A DNA stretch of 64,000 nt from Thermoplasmatota archaeon. GTDB lineage: Archaea; Thermoplasmatota; Thermoplasmata; Lutacidiplasmatales; JAMCUS01. Positions 47,134 through 56,276 of this stretch are shown piece by piece. Numbering within the stretch: the first letter of the stretch is position 1; each line of letters starts with the position of its first letter. The translations under genes were made by a program, and so were the position numbers. Where the stretch lies: positions 1 to 64,000 of the forward strand of contig JAMCUS010000019.1 of NCBI GenBank assembly GCA_023379385.1. The letters run 5' to 3'. The notes beneath the pieces are model-generated. The model was not told the DNA's origin and ran no database searches. It worked only from the letters and a program-made list of their open reading frames with translations.

Positions 47134-48336
47134 TTATGTTAACCATGTTAACATCCGCCTTTGGAAGTTATCATCTGCTTGATGCTTAAACTTCGTGGGG
47201 TGTAACCCTACACCCTCTATCCCGTCCGCAAACTCTTCCGGGAGTGCTTTTTTTATTATATTGTATGACGCGTTAAGATATGCGTTTATACGTGTGCTAT
47301 TAGCTGATAAGAAAACTCCACGGCTTATTCTTTTGCCAATGTATGTATCGTGATGTTCTACACTTTCATTATCCAAAAATGAACATTTACTAGTATGACT
47401 TTCTTCCTGTATCACGACGTTTATGCCTTTTTCTTCAGCTTTGTACTTAATCTGTTGTATAAGCATGTCGAAAGGCAGTTGCACGAAATTTTGATTATTA
47501 ATTTTTTCATTATTAATGCTCTGTTTCCATCCATTATTGTGTTTTATAACAATTGTGTCAATGCTTCTGTCTATCGCATAATCAACGATTGATTTACTCA
47601 CCCTGTGCATAATGTCTTTAACCTTTCCATTACGTATTATAGATAATCGTTGCATTCTTTTTGTCTGTTTTACATTTTTCTGAATATCGTTTATGCTTCT
47701 AAGTCCTGCCAATTCTTTATTATAGAACTGGTTTTTTGATTTAAGCAATCCTGCCCTTACAACAATATCGATACCTATAACACGCTCAAATTTCGCAGTC
47801 CTATCCACCACATCTTTCTGATATACAATTTCTATCATGTACCCAACACCGCTGGGTAATATTCTCACCTCTCTTAAATCCACATTTTCCAATCCTGTTT
47901 TTACCTCCATTTCCATTATCTTCGGAAATTTTAGAACACCATTATCAATTTTACATTGCTGGTTTGTAAATATCAGCATGAACTCACCGTTTCTATTCTT
48001 GTATTGTGGTGGTCTTGGCTTTCCCGAAAAGTTATCTGGTTGTTTCTTCCATGCCTTGATTAATTTAAAATGAGAGTTCCAATCCTGTTTTGCCTTCTTT
48101 ATTGTCCATTGTGCTGTCTGCGTCGGAAGTTTTTGATAATTATTATGCTCATCTACTGTAGTTGGTTCTTGAAATAATTTTACAAGTGCTGAATAACCGC
48201 TCATTTTTTCTTTGTTAACGAACTGATTCTTTAAGATATAATTAACCTGATTATACAAGTTTTTAGAAATATGACACATATTTGATAATGTGTCATTTTC
48301 TTCAATATATATCTGTTCAGTTCTCACTGCTTTCAT
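47134..48336 (-). CDS. TnpB-like protein with degraded RuvC catalytic residues (IS605/IS1341)
   Basis: About 400 residues. TnpB is the RNA-guided nuclease carried by IS605-type elements. Family features: LPTQTAQWTIKKAKQDWNSH, KPRPPQYK, DTIVIKHNNGWKQ, IQEESHTSKCSFLDNE and SYNIIKKALPEEFADGIEGV. The RuvC-I Asp remains in IGIDIVVR, but the strand normally following (VNN...) is missing and jumps to the AGLLKSKNQFYN segment. The RuvC-III motif reads INAYLNASYN where NADxN is expected, so the catalytic Asp is Tyr. It is probably nuclease-dead. There is no adjacent tnpA. ATG 48336 follows GAGGTGGG; the frame itself is intact. Confidence 0.8.
   Translation of the reverse strand: MKAVRTEQIYIEENDTLSNMCHISKNLYNQVNYILKNQFVNKEKMSGYSALVKLFQEPTTVDEHNNYQKLPTQTAQWTIKKAKQDWNSHFKLIKAWKKQPDNFSGKPRPPQYKNRNGEFMLIFTNQQCKIDNGVLKFPKIMEMEVKTGLENVDLREVRILPSGVGYMIEIVYQKDVVDRTAKFERVIGIDIVVRAGLLKSKNQFYNKELAGLRSINDIQKNVKQTKRMQRLSIIRNGKVKDIMHRVSKSIVDYAIDRSIDTIVIKHNNGWKQSINNEKINNQNFVQLPFDMLIQQIKYKAEEKGINVVIQEESHTSKCSFLDNESVEHHDTYIGKRISRGVFLSANSTRINAYLNASYNIIKKALPEEFADGIEGVGLHPTKFKHQADDNFQRRMLTWLT
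47136..47154. repeat. Perfect palindrome at the 3' end of tnpB
   Basis: ATGTTAAC, CAT, GTTAACAT: 8-bp arms spanning the last codons of tnpB. This could be the right-end hairpin of the IS element or a terminator. Confidence 0.5.
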
Positions 48337-48462
48337 AACCCACCTCAATCAAATGATTTTTTCTATTTGAATACATTTTCATTGTTAATAATATATTATA
48401 CACTACTAACATATATAATCATCATTAAAAATAACTATATTGTAACATTACCTATACGCATA

Positions 48463-49107
48463 ATGGATATGACTTCGTTAAAAGAGATGGTAGATACTCT
48501 TTCTGCAGAAGGTTACATACATACTGAAAGGGTCAAAGAGGCAATGTTATCCATAGACAGAAGGGATTTTATAGATGAACTGTTGAGTAATGAGCCTTAT
48601 GTAGATACACCCCTTTATATAGGTGAAGGTCAGACAATATCCGCACCACACATGGTAGCTATAATGCTTGAATTAAGTGAGATCAATGAAACATCCAAAA
48701 TTTTAGAAATAGGAACCGGATCTGGATACAACGCAGCTCTGCTCTCTTTTTTAGCAAATAGAGGTGCAGTTTTCACCATAGAGACAAACAGGGTGATCTA
48801 TAATCGTGCGGTATTAAACCTTTCTAAATGTAAATATGCTAAAAATGTTGTTACACTGCTTGGAGATGGGTCTCAGGGATATGAAAAGAATTCTCCCTAC
48901 GACAGGATAGTTGTTACCTGTGCTGTTCCATCTGTACCTGAACCATTGATAAATCAGCTATCTGACAACGGCAGAATGGTTATTCCTGTTGGTAGTATGG
49001 ATTATCAAAGGTTATATTTAATTGAAAAAAATAGCAACAAAATAAAAAAGAGTATAATGGCCGACGTAATCTTTGTTCCTCTAATTGGTAAATTTGGTTT
49101 TAAATAG
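48463..49107 (+). CDS. pcm: Protein-L-isoaspartate O-methyltransferase
   Basis: About 214 residues. It methylates isoaspartyl residues in aged proteins with SAM so that they can revert to aspartate. Motifs: YVDTPLYIGEGQTISAPHMVA near residue 47 (PCMT signature), ILEIGTGSGYNAALL (SAM motif I), VFTIETN and RIVVTCAVPSVPEPLI, then GRMVIPVG. The in-frame ATG at 48367 would add a hydrophobic 32-residue stretch absent from the family, and AACTATAT at 48431-48438 lies about 25 bp before 48463, arguing for a leaderless transcript starting there. Confidence 0.92.
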   Translation: MDMTSLKEMVDTLSAEGYIHTERVKEAMLSIDRRDFIDELLSNEPYVDTPLYIGEGQTISAPHMVAIMLELSEINETSKILEIGTGSGYNAALLSFLANRGAVFTIETNRVIYNRAVLNLSKCKYAKNVVTLLGDGSQGYEKNSPYDRIVVTCAVPSVPEPLINQLSDNGRMVIPVGSMDYQRLYLIEKNSNKIKKSIMADVIFVPLIGKFGFK

Positions 49108-49160
49108 CTTAACTGCGTCAGAGATCCATATCTAATTTGTATTCTGTTTTATTTACCCAG

Positions 49161-52025
49161 TTAATCTGTATTTAAAATTTTTCTGCTCATATATGGCAGG
49201 ATTCCTCCATTTTTATAATATTCAATTTCTACAGGAGTATCCAATCTTATCTTTAGCATTACCTTTTTGTCTTTACCCTCTTTATCAAAGTAATTAAGTT
49301 CTGCCATACTGTTCAGTTCCATCATTTCTGGTATTTTTATAGTAAATGGTCTCTTGAAGTCTGCATTAAGAGCAGCAAAATCAATACTTTCTGGAAATTG
49401 TAAAGGCAATATTCCCATATCTATTAAATTGGATCTGTGGATCCTTTCAAAACTTTTCGCTATTATCGTCCTGACACCAAGCATGTATGTACCTTTGGCA
49501 GCCCAATCTCTGGAACTTCCTGTTCCATATTCCTCTCCTGCAAAAACAATTAATGGTACTCCCTCTTTCTTATATTGCATTGCTATATCATATACAGTTC
49601 CTTTTTTATTAGATGGAATATGCAATGTGTATCCACCGGTGTCATCTACCATCTGGTTTTTAATTCTGGTATTGGCAAACGTACCACGGACCATAACTTC
49701 GTGATTCCCTCTTCTAGCACCATATGTATTAAAATCCTTTTCAGATACACCATGCTCTACAAGATATCTTGCAGCAGGGCTATCCCTGGGGATGGAGCCA
49801 GCAGGTGAAATGTGGTCGGTAGTTACAGAGTTACCCAGAATAAGCAGAGGTCTTGCATTTACAATATTTTTTATTTCTGGCAATTCATTGGCAATGAAAT
49901 CATCAAGAAAAGGAGCTTTTCTTATGTATGTACTTTTATCATTCCAATTATATATAATATCGCTTTCAACGCTCAATTCCTTCCATCTTGGATTGTAACT
50001 GTCCAGATTCCTGTATTTTTCAATGAATGTATCTGGCACAATATTTTTATTCATGATCTCATTAATCTCTTTATCGGAAGGCCAGATATCATGAAGGTAG
50101 ATCTCCTTTCCTTTGCTGGATATACCTAACGGATCTTTTACAATATTTTTTATGACATTTCCTGCTATTGCAAAGGCTACAACGAGTGGAGGTGACATTA
50201 GATAATTTGATTTTACATTTTTATGTATTCTTGCTTCAAAATTTCTGTTTCCAGAAAGTACAGATACAACATTCAAACCTTTTTCAACGATGGCTTTCTC
50301 TATACTTTCGTGAAGCGGCCCACTGTTGCCTATGCATGTTGTACACCCATACCCAACGATATAAAATCCCATTTTTTCTAGATATACCAACAACCCTGAC
50401 TTTTTAAGATATTCAGAAACTACCTGAGATCCGGGTGCCATACTTGTTTTAACCTTATCTGTATTTATTCTGAGACCCAGTTCGTAAGCCTTCTTGGCCA
50501 GCAATCCTGCCGCAATCATTACTTTTGGGTTGCTTGTGTTGGTACAGCTGGTTATTGCAGCTATAACGATGTCCCCGTCACCAAGGGTTTCGTTGTGCCC
50601 ATTAATATTAATATTAGCATATCTGATACCTGAATAACCATATTTTTCAAGTCCTGCCTTTTTGTTTATTGATAGCATTAACTCTGGCTGAGCAAAAGGA
50701 GCTACCTCCTTACCCATTCCATGAATGACACTACTCAGTTCATCATTATTCAATTTTTGCATATTGATAATGTTGTTATCCATGATCTGTTCTGTCTCCT
50801 TTTTAATATTTGAAACTGTTTTATTCTGCATCTCCAAATTTCTGAAAGAATCAATAAATCTCTCTCCTACGTCCTCTAAATCCATTCTCTGTTGCGGTAG
50901 TTTTGGTCCTGATATAGAGGGCCTTACCCTGTCTAAATCAACATCAATAATTTTATTATATTCCACATTTTTTTGTACACCAAACAGGTGCTGGGCTTTA
51001 AAGTAGCTTTCCACCAGCGATACCAGTTCAATGTTTCTGCCCGTAAGTTTGAGATATTTTATGGTTTCATCATCCACTGGAAATAGGGCTGTTGTAGCTC
51101 CATACTCCGGACACATGTTAGATATCGTTGCCCTGTCTGCAAGAGATAGACTCCGAATGCCGTCACCATAAAATTCTACAAATTTACCGACAACATTATT
51201 TTTTCTTAATAATTCCGTCAATGTTAGAACAAGATCCGTTGCGGTAACACCATCTGATAATGCTCCGTGGAGATTTACTCCAACCACCTCTGGAATTGAA
51301 AAAGTGATGGGCTGACCTAACATAGCGGCTTCCGCTTCTATACCACCAACACCCCAGCCTAACACACCCAATCCATTGATCATTGTTGTGTGTGAATCGG
51401 TTCCTACTAGAGTGTCCGGGTATAACACGGTATCATTACCAGTACCATTTTTAATGACTACAGTAGCGAGATATTCTAGGTTTATCTGATGAACAATTCC
51501 TACAGAAGGTGGCATAACCCTTAATTTTTTAAAAGAGGTTGACGCCCATTTTAAAAATTCATATCTCTCTTTGTTTCTGATAAACTCCATTTCCCTGTTA
51601 CTTTCAATGGCGTTTTCATTTCCGTATACATCTACCTGGACGGAATGGTCTATTACAAGGTCGACAGCTATTTGAGGTTCTATAATGGATGGATCTTTAT
51701 TTATGCCCTTCATGAATTCTCTTATTGTTGCCAGGTCAACTATAGCGGGCACACCTGTAAGATCCTGCATTATTACCCTGCTAACAATAAACGGTATCTC
51801 CCCTGCAGGGTGCTTATCATTGCTCCAGTTAGCAATTTTATGGAGGTCTTCTTTTCGTATTGTTTTGCCATCAAAGTTTCTTATCATTGATTCAAGAATG
51901 ATGCGGAGTGATACCGGAATGGTAGATATATCATACCCACCCCTCTGGATCGCATCCAGTGAGTAGTATTTGTATTCTGTATTATTTACAGTTAATTTGT
52001 CAACAAATTCAGAATTATCAACCAT
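49161..52025 (-). CDS. acnA: Aconitate hydratase
   Basis: About 954 residues, length and order of the AcnA/IRP1 type. It isomerises citrate to isocitrate in the TCA cycle through a [4Fe-4S] cluster. Cluster ligands: Cys in AAITSCTNTSNPKV and the Cys pair in GYGCTTCIGNSGPL. Other motifs: TLVGTDSHTTMINGLGVLGWG near residue 215, and the swivel domain LGNSVTTDHISPAGSIP, then GEEYGTGSSRDWAAKG with the catalytic Ser region. I chose ATG 52025, preceded by GGTGATCG. The frame opens at a GTG 12 bases earlier. Confidence 0.95.
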   Translation of the reverse strand: MVDNSEFVDKLTVNNTEYKYYSLDAIQRGGYDISTIPVSLRIILESMIRNFDGKTIRKEDLHKIANWSNDKHPAGEIPFIVSRVIMQDLTGVPAIVDLATIREFMKGINKDPSIIEPQIAVDLVIDHSVQVDVYGNENAIESNREMEFIRNKERYEFLKWASTSFKKLRVMPPSVGIVHQINLEYLATVVIKNGTGNDTVLYPDTLVGTDSHTTMINGLGVLGWGVGGIEAEAAMLGQPITFSIPEVVGVNLHGALSDGVTATDLVLTLTELLRKNNVVGKFVEFYGDGIRSLSLADRATISNMCPEYGATTALFPVDDETIKYLKLTGRNIELVSLVESYFKAQHLFGVQKNVEYNKIIDVDLDRVRPSISGPKLPQQRMDLEDVGERFIDSFRNLEMQNKTVSNIKKETEQIMDNNIINMQKLNNDELSSVIHGMGKEVAPFAQPELMLSINKKAGLEKYGYSGIRYANININGHNETLGDGDIVIAAITSCTNTSNPKVMIAAGLLAKKAYELGLRINTDKVKTSMAPGSQVVSEYLKKSGLLVYLEKMGFYIVGYGCTTCIGNSGPLHESIEKAIVEKGLNVVSVLSGNRNFEARIHKNVKSNYLMSPPLVVAFAIAGNVIKNIVKDPLGISSKGKEIYLHDIWPSDKEINEIMNKNIVPDTFIEKYRNLDSYNPRWKELSVESDIIYNWNDKSTYIRKAPFLDDFIANELPEIKNIVNARPLLILGNSVTTDHISPAGSIPRDSPAARYLVEHGVSEKDFNTYGARRGNHEVMVRGTFANTRIKNQMVDDTGGYTLHIPSNKKGTVYDIAMQYKKEGVPLIVFAGEEYGTGSSRDWAAKGTYMLGVRTIIAKSFERIHRSNLIDMGILPLQFPESIDFAALNADFKRPFTIKIPEMMELNSMAELNYFDKEGKDKKVMLKIRLDTPVEIEYYKNGGILPYMSRKILNTD

Positions 52026-52069
52026 GTCGATCACCACGATTCTGAATGAAATTAAATCTATTTTAACTT

Positions 52070-52133
52070 TTTCGACAGGTTGTAAAAAGCAAAATATTTT
52101 GACAAAATAATCAAAAATTCATGTCCAAAAAAT
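52070..52133. repeat. Partial MITE-like repeat (copy B)
   Basis: TTCGACAGGTTGTAA followed by GACAAAATAATCAAAAATTC matches the left half of copy A at 37310. It abuts the stop codon of the CBS-ParB gene, so an insertion may have trimmed or set the end of that gene. No right terminal repeat remains. Confidence 0.7.
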
Positions 52134-52937
52134 TTAAAGATTGTCCTGGCGAAGCAACCTGGTGGTAATCTCTACCAGAGGGTGATGGTTGGTATTTTCA
52201 ATGATAATGTCATCCAGTTTCTCTACATGCTTCTCTGTTGCCGTTTTTTCCAGTCCCAGTGGTTCATTCATGTAAAAAATGATGATAAAAGCCATTAGCT
52301 CCTTTATTCCCAGTTCCCGGGCAGCAATAGCTCTGTGATGCCCATCTACAAGCAGCATTACATCGTTTCTTTTAATAACTATGAGAGGTTCGGTTAAACC
52401 CCTTTCAAGCTCATATTTTCTTCCTTCAAGTTCATCTTTATAGATGATCCATTGTGTTGGTTTCAATTTTTCAACTTCAACATGCTGTTTAACCACGTCA
52501 ACATTTTTAATGTTGTATTTTATTTTTATAAGTTCTAAAATGGTCGTAACCTTTGAAGGCGTGGCGCGATCAAAGTGGGAACGGACGATATCTAAATTGG
52601 ATATTATACCTATAAGTTTTCTATTCTCATCTATCACAGGAATGTCTCTTAACCCCCATCTAAAAAGAATGCGTGCAGCGTCATCAATATCCATATCAGG
52701 AGATGCTGTGTATGTGCCTTTCTTAATAAGCAATCCTATAATCACATCCTGATGTGAATATAATTTTAGTAACTCCTTGGATGTTATAAACCCCTCAAGT
52801 ATTCCATCCTTATTTATAACAGGAAATCCCGCGTGTGTTGAACCTATCAGCTTTATTATTGCCTCCCTTACTGTAGTTGTATCATGTATGACCTCCACAT
52901 TTCTGGTCATGTAATCCTTAACCTTAACTTCAGACAT
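52134..52937 (-). CDS. CBS-domain pair with ParB/sulfiredoxin-like domain
   Basis: About 267 residues. Two CBS repeats span residues 5-120 (YMTRNVEVIHDTTTVREAI and YTASPDMDIDDAARIL), a module that senses adenine nucleotides or SAM. The C-terminal half (about 140-225) has LKPTQWIIYKDEL, LTEPLIVIK and LLVDGHHRAIAARELG, the ParB/Srx nucleotide-binding signature with the DGHHR motif. Function unknown. A nucleotide-sensing kinase or regulator is plausible, since some ParB-like CBS proteins are ADP/ATP-dependent kinases (free serine kinase family). ATG 52937 begins one base after the TrmI stop. Confidence 0.78.
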   Translation of the reverse strand: MSEVKVKDYMTRNVEVIHDTTTVREAIIKLIGSTHAGFPVINKDGILEGFITSKELLKLYSHQDVIIGLLIKKGTYTASPDMDIDDAARILFRWGLRDIPVIDENRKLIGIISNLDIVRSHFDRATPSKVTTILELIKIKYNIKNVDVVKQHVEVEKLKPTQWIIYKDELEGRKYELERGLTEPLIVIKRNDVMLLVDGHHRAIAARELGIKELMAFIIIFYMNEPLGLEKTATEKHVEKLDDIIIENTNHHPLVEITTRLLRQDNL

Positions 52938-52938
52938 A

Positions 52939-53718
52939 TTAATCCATCCTGATCTTTCTGGCAAAGATCATATATCCTGTAAAACCCAGCATTGAAAACT
53001 CAGGTCTTATAATGTTTTTTTCTAGATGTATTTCACGCTCCAGGATCTCCAGTGCCCTTATATTTATAAACCCGTTATCTAATAACCATAAATAGGTTTT
53101 TTCAAGTTGATTGAAGGTGGGAATATAACTGCATATTGTTCCGTCGTTCTTAAGGATATTCATCATATTGGGAAGTACTTTCCATGGTTCTGGCAAATCT
53201 ATTACGCATGCATCTATAGATTCCTGTTCTATTTCTATTTTGTCATAGCAATCTCTTTCCAGTATAGTTATTCTTTTACCTAACATGGCCATATCTATAT
53301 TCTTCCTTAATATCTCAATCTGTAATTTATTGACCTCAAAGGTGTATACATGGCCATTATCACCGGCATGATAAGCTAACATTATGGTCAATGCACCGTT
53401 GCCACCTCCACACTCCAGGACTCTGCATCCATTGTGTATTGATAACTCTGAAACAATTCTGGAGCTATCTTTAAAGGTTATAATCTGTGCTCTACGTTCT
53501 ATATTGTTAATATAATCCGATAAAATGGGTCTGAGAATATAGTACATTTCGTTACCGAATTTAAAAAGAGATCCATAACCTATACCTACGATTTTTGAAC
53601 TATCAATTACACCAACACCATCTATCTTCTGAAAATTCCCATCTATTGTTGATATTATTTTTTTTCCACCATTTAGTCTGTAAAATAGAATTGTATCCCC
53701 GATCTGCACAACATCCAT
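52939..53718 (-). CDS. trmI: tRNA (adenine-N1)-methyltransferase TrmI
   Basis: About 259 residues. TrmI methylates N1 of A58 (and A57 in many archaea) in the tRNA T-loop, stabilising it at high temperature. An N-terminal beta domain covers residues 1-75. The SAM domain shows VLECGGGNGALTIMLAY, HVYTFEVNKLQIEILRKN, ERDCYDKI and DACVIDLPEPWKVLPNM (IDLPxPW). It is co-operonic with the aminotransferase upstream (overlap) and the CBS-ParB gene. Its target, position 58, lies right next to the T-loop intron site 59/60 seen in two tRNAs here. ATG 53718 is preferred over the GTG at 53727. Confidence 0.92.
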   Translation of the reverse strand: MDVVQIGDTILFYRLNGGKKIISTIDGNFQKIDGVGVIDSSKIVGIGYGSLFKFGNEMYYILRPILSDYINNIERRAQIITFKDSSRIVSELSIHNGCRVLECGGGNGALTIMLAYHAGDNGHVYTFEVNKLQIEILRKNIDMAMLGKRITILERDCYDKIEIEQESIDACVIDLPEPWKVLPNMMNILKNDGTICSYIPTFNQLEKTYLWLLDNGFINIRALEILEREIHLEKNIIRPEFSMLGFTGYMIFARKIRMD

Positions 53719-53723
53719 GCTCA

Positions 53724-54836
53724 TCACATATTTTTTAAATCGTTGATAACATTAGGAAATGCATTGATAAATCTCTCCGCATGCTCCTCAGGTACACTAA
53801 ATGATACCCGTATAAAATTCTTACCATATTTTGCAGATACATAATTTCCAGCCCTAACAAAAACTTTGTGTTCAAATAGAAGCTTTCCCTGAATTGCTTC
53901 TGTATCCAATTTTGTTTTTGATACATCTATTATAAACATATTGGCTTGAGATGGATATACCGGTAAGAAGATATCTTCAAAATTCTCTAACATGTTTTTT
54001 ATCTTCAGCTGATTTGTTCTGGTTATCTTTTTTACTTCAGGAAACCATTGCGATTTGGTTTGAAGTGCCTTATACGTTGCTATCTGTCCTATTATATTCA
54101 CAGAAAGATCATTTGTGTTATATTTTGCAATGGTATTCATAAGTTCTGGTGTTGATACAAGTGATCCTATACGCATACCGGCTAGTCCGCAATTTTTTGA
54201 TACGGAATATATTGTTATTGTTCCCTCTGGATAATACGACGCAGCAAGATGGTGTTCATCTGAAAAATCCCTGTACGTTATATCATTCAGTACGTATAGC
54301 TTTTTATCCCTAGCTATTTCAGCAATTGCCTTCACTTCCTCTTTACTGTATCCCGTACCCAGCGGGTTGAGTGGGTCTATGAGGAGTATCATCTTCGTTT
54401 TGGAGGTTATACGTTCGTTGATCTCATCCACCGGTATCTTCCACGGGTCTTTATATATCGGAATTTCAACTGGTATGGCTCCTGATAATCGTATAAATTT
54501 ATGAATTATAAAATAGCTGGGATCCGAAGCTATAACTTCGTCACCACTTCCAAGCAAGGCACGTATGGTTATGTATAACGCTTCTGTGCCCCCTGAAGTT
54601 AAAAGGGAGCGCTGTTCCTTAAGGTGCAAATCATCAAGAATCAGTTCGTTAAGCCCAAATAACCCTTTTGAATACGGATACCATTGATATATTTTCTTCT
54701 TAATACCTTCTTCAATTGCATCATTTATTATGTTTGATGGTGCAATATGATTTGTATTCTGGCTCATCCACGCTATTTCATCCCTGTGTTCATGTGCCCA
54801 TTTAAATACATCCACGTCCTGTTTGGAATTGTCCAT
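53724..54836 (-). CDS. Class I/II PLP aminotransferase (second)
   Basis: 370 residues. Motifs: YQWYPYSKGLFGLNELILDD near residue 52, LTSGGTEALYITIRALLG (PLP phosphate), LIDPLNPLGTGYSKEE (Asn), LNDITYRDF (Asp) and TIYSVSKNCGLAGMRIGSL with the Schiff-base Lys. FIRVSFSVPEEHAE near the end holds the carboxylate Arg. It differs from the aminotransferase at 8420, so the substrate is probably different, perhaps aromatic or histidinol-phosphate-like. It leads the operon with trmI and the CBS-ParB gene. An A/T-rich promoter lies in the 133-bp divergent gap with the acyl-CoA dehydrogenase gene. Confidence 0.88.
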   Translation of the reverse strand: MDNSKQDVDVFKWAHEHRDEIAWMSQNTNHIAPSNIINDAIEEGIKKKIYQWYPYSKGLFGLNELILDDLHLKEQRSLLTSGGTEALYITIRALLGSGDEVIASDPSYFIIHKFIRLSGAIPVEIPIYKDPWKIPVDEINERITSKTKMILLIDPLNPLGTGYSKEEVKAIAEIARDKKLYVLNDITYRDFSDEHHLAASYYPEGTITIYSVSKNCGLAGMRIGSLVSTPELMNTIAKYNTNDLSVNIIGQIATYKALQTKSQWFPEVKKITRTNQLKIKNMLENFEDIFLPVYPSQANMFIIDVSKTKLDTEAIQGKLLFEHKVFVRAGNYVSAKYGKNFIRVSFSVPEEHAERFINAFPNVINDLKNM

Positions 54837-54969
54837 AAGATCACAACCCTGTTAATTACATATAATATTGCACTGATTACATTCTAGTTATTAATATTAA
54901 TCTATCTATTCTAAAATTTATGCTGATTTTTAGTGTAAAATATATCTGTTTTGAAATGAATACCCTTTT

Positions 54970-56121
54970 ATGTTTAATAATTGCAGTCTATATTTTGAGA
55001 AAACAGAGGTTGACATCCTGAATCAATATGAAGAATTTGTAAAAGAATACATCTCTCCTTTTACAAAAAAAATGGAGGATACAGAACAAATTGATAAAGA
55101 CTACTGGTACAGGCTGGGAGAACATAGGTATCTGGGGCCCATTATAGATAAAAAATACGGTGGTTTGGGAGGATCTGTTGCATTATTTGCAGAAATGACA
55201 AGGATTCTGTCAAAGCAGAGTGGTTCATTTGGATTGGCGTATGATATTCATGCAGGGCTTGCATCCTATATGATAAGTAAATACGGCAGCGAAAAACAGA
55301 AAGAAGCAATACTCCCTGAGATGGCAAGTGGGAAAAAGGTTGTTGCATTTGCAATGTCTGAAGAACAGGCAGGATCTGATATATCCGGTATCAAGACAGA
55401 AGCTTATAATGATGGCAATCTTTATCATATTTATGGAAAAAAGATTTTTACAAGTAATGCTATAAACGCAGACCTTTTTTTAACGGTTGCAAAAGTCAAA
55501 GGCACAGAAAATAGCATGACCCTCTTTATTATTGAAAACGATCCTGAAACAGTAAAAATTGTAGAACGAATGAATATGATTGGGTTAAAAGCATTATTTG
55601 TAGGCACCGAAGAATTCAAAGATGTAGTGCTAAAAAATGGATCTATAATAGGCAATATAGGTGATGGGACAAAGATTGCGTTGTCAGCACTAGATATTGC
55701 ACGCATAGGCGTGGCGGCACAGGCTGTAGGTATAGGAGAAGCTGCATTTGAATACGCCTATAAATACGCAAAGGAGAGAAGACAATTTAATAATACAATA
55801 TCTGAAATAAGAACAATCTCTGACTATTTTGCAGAAATGTATACTAACTTACATACAGCAAGAATAACCTATCTTGACGCAGCAAAAAAGATTGAAACGA
55901 ATGAGAAAACGATATCAGCAAGTGTTGCAAAAATATATTGCACAGAGAAATGTAAAAAAGTTGTGGATACAGCAATGCAGATCGTGGGTGGTAGATCTTA
56001 TTTGTTAAACAATTCACTGCAGAGGTATATGCGTGATATAAAGATAACAGAGATATACGAAGGTACAAATGAGATACAGAAGTATATAATATTTAACCAG
56101 TTAAAAAAACTATTGGGTTAG
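54970..56121 (+). CDS. Acyl-CoA dehydrogenase
   Basis: 383 residues, full length. It oxidises acyl-CoA to trans-2-enoyl-CoA with FAD, in fatty-acid or branched amino-acid breakdown. The N-terminal helical domain has LGPIIDKKYGGLGGS. The beta domain has VVAFAMSEEQAGSDISGIKT, a signature for FAD and substrate binding, and YGKKIFTSNA. The C-terminal helical domain has YAKERRQFNNTISEIRTI, MQIVGGRSYL and ITEIYEGTNEIQKYI near 365, where the Glu of YEGT is the usual catalytic base. No electron-transfer flavoprotein or thiolase is adjacent, so its pathway is not shown here. Confidence 0.92.
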   Translation: MFNNCSLYFEKTEVDILNQYEEFVKEYISPFTKKMEDTEQIDKDYWYRLGEHRYLGPIIDKKYGGLGGSVALFAEMTRILSKQSGSFGLAYDIHAGLASYMISKYGSEKQKEAILPEMASGKKVVAFAMSEEQAGSDISGIKTEAYNDGNLYHIYGKKIFTSNAINADLFLTVAKVKGTENSMTLFIIENDPETVKIVERMNMIGLKALFVGTEEFKDVVLKNGSIIGNIGDGTKIALSALDIARIGVAAQAVGIGEAAFEYAYKYAKERRQFNNTISEIRTISDYFAEMYTNLHTARITYLDAAKKIETNEKTISASVAKIYCTEKCKKVVDTAMQIVGGRSYLLNNSLQRYMRDIKITEIYEGTNEIQKYIIFNQLKKLLG

Positions 56122-56276
56122 AACTATGGTAACTTATACCTGTATGAGTTTATTGGATCAAAAGGGAGGTCAACAAGAGCTGTAAGGTATCATGAAAAAG
56201 GGGGCTCTGCTCTTTGGGAAAGGGCGATAGAGAAAAGGATAAAAAGGCGTTTGCCTATTCTCCTGTGAGGATTTAT

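Noticed and set aside
48367-48462. Hydrophobic N-terminal extension of Pcm as a membrane anchor
   Set aside because: The family starts at the MDMTSL region, and a TATA box sits within the extension.
50725-51006. 93-residue plus-strand frame inside the aconitase gene
   Set aside because: Antisense shadow; hydrophobic pattern arises from complementing acidic and Asn/Lys codons.
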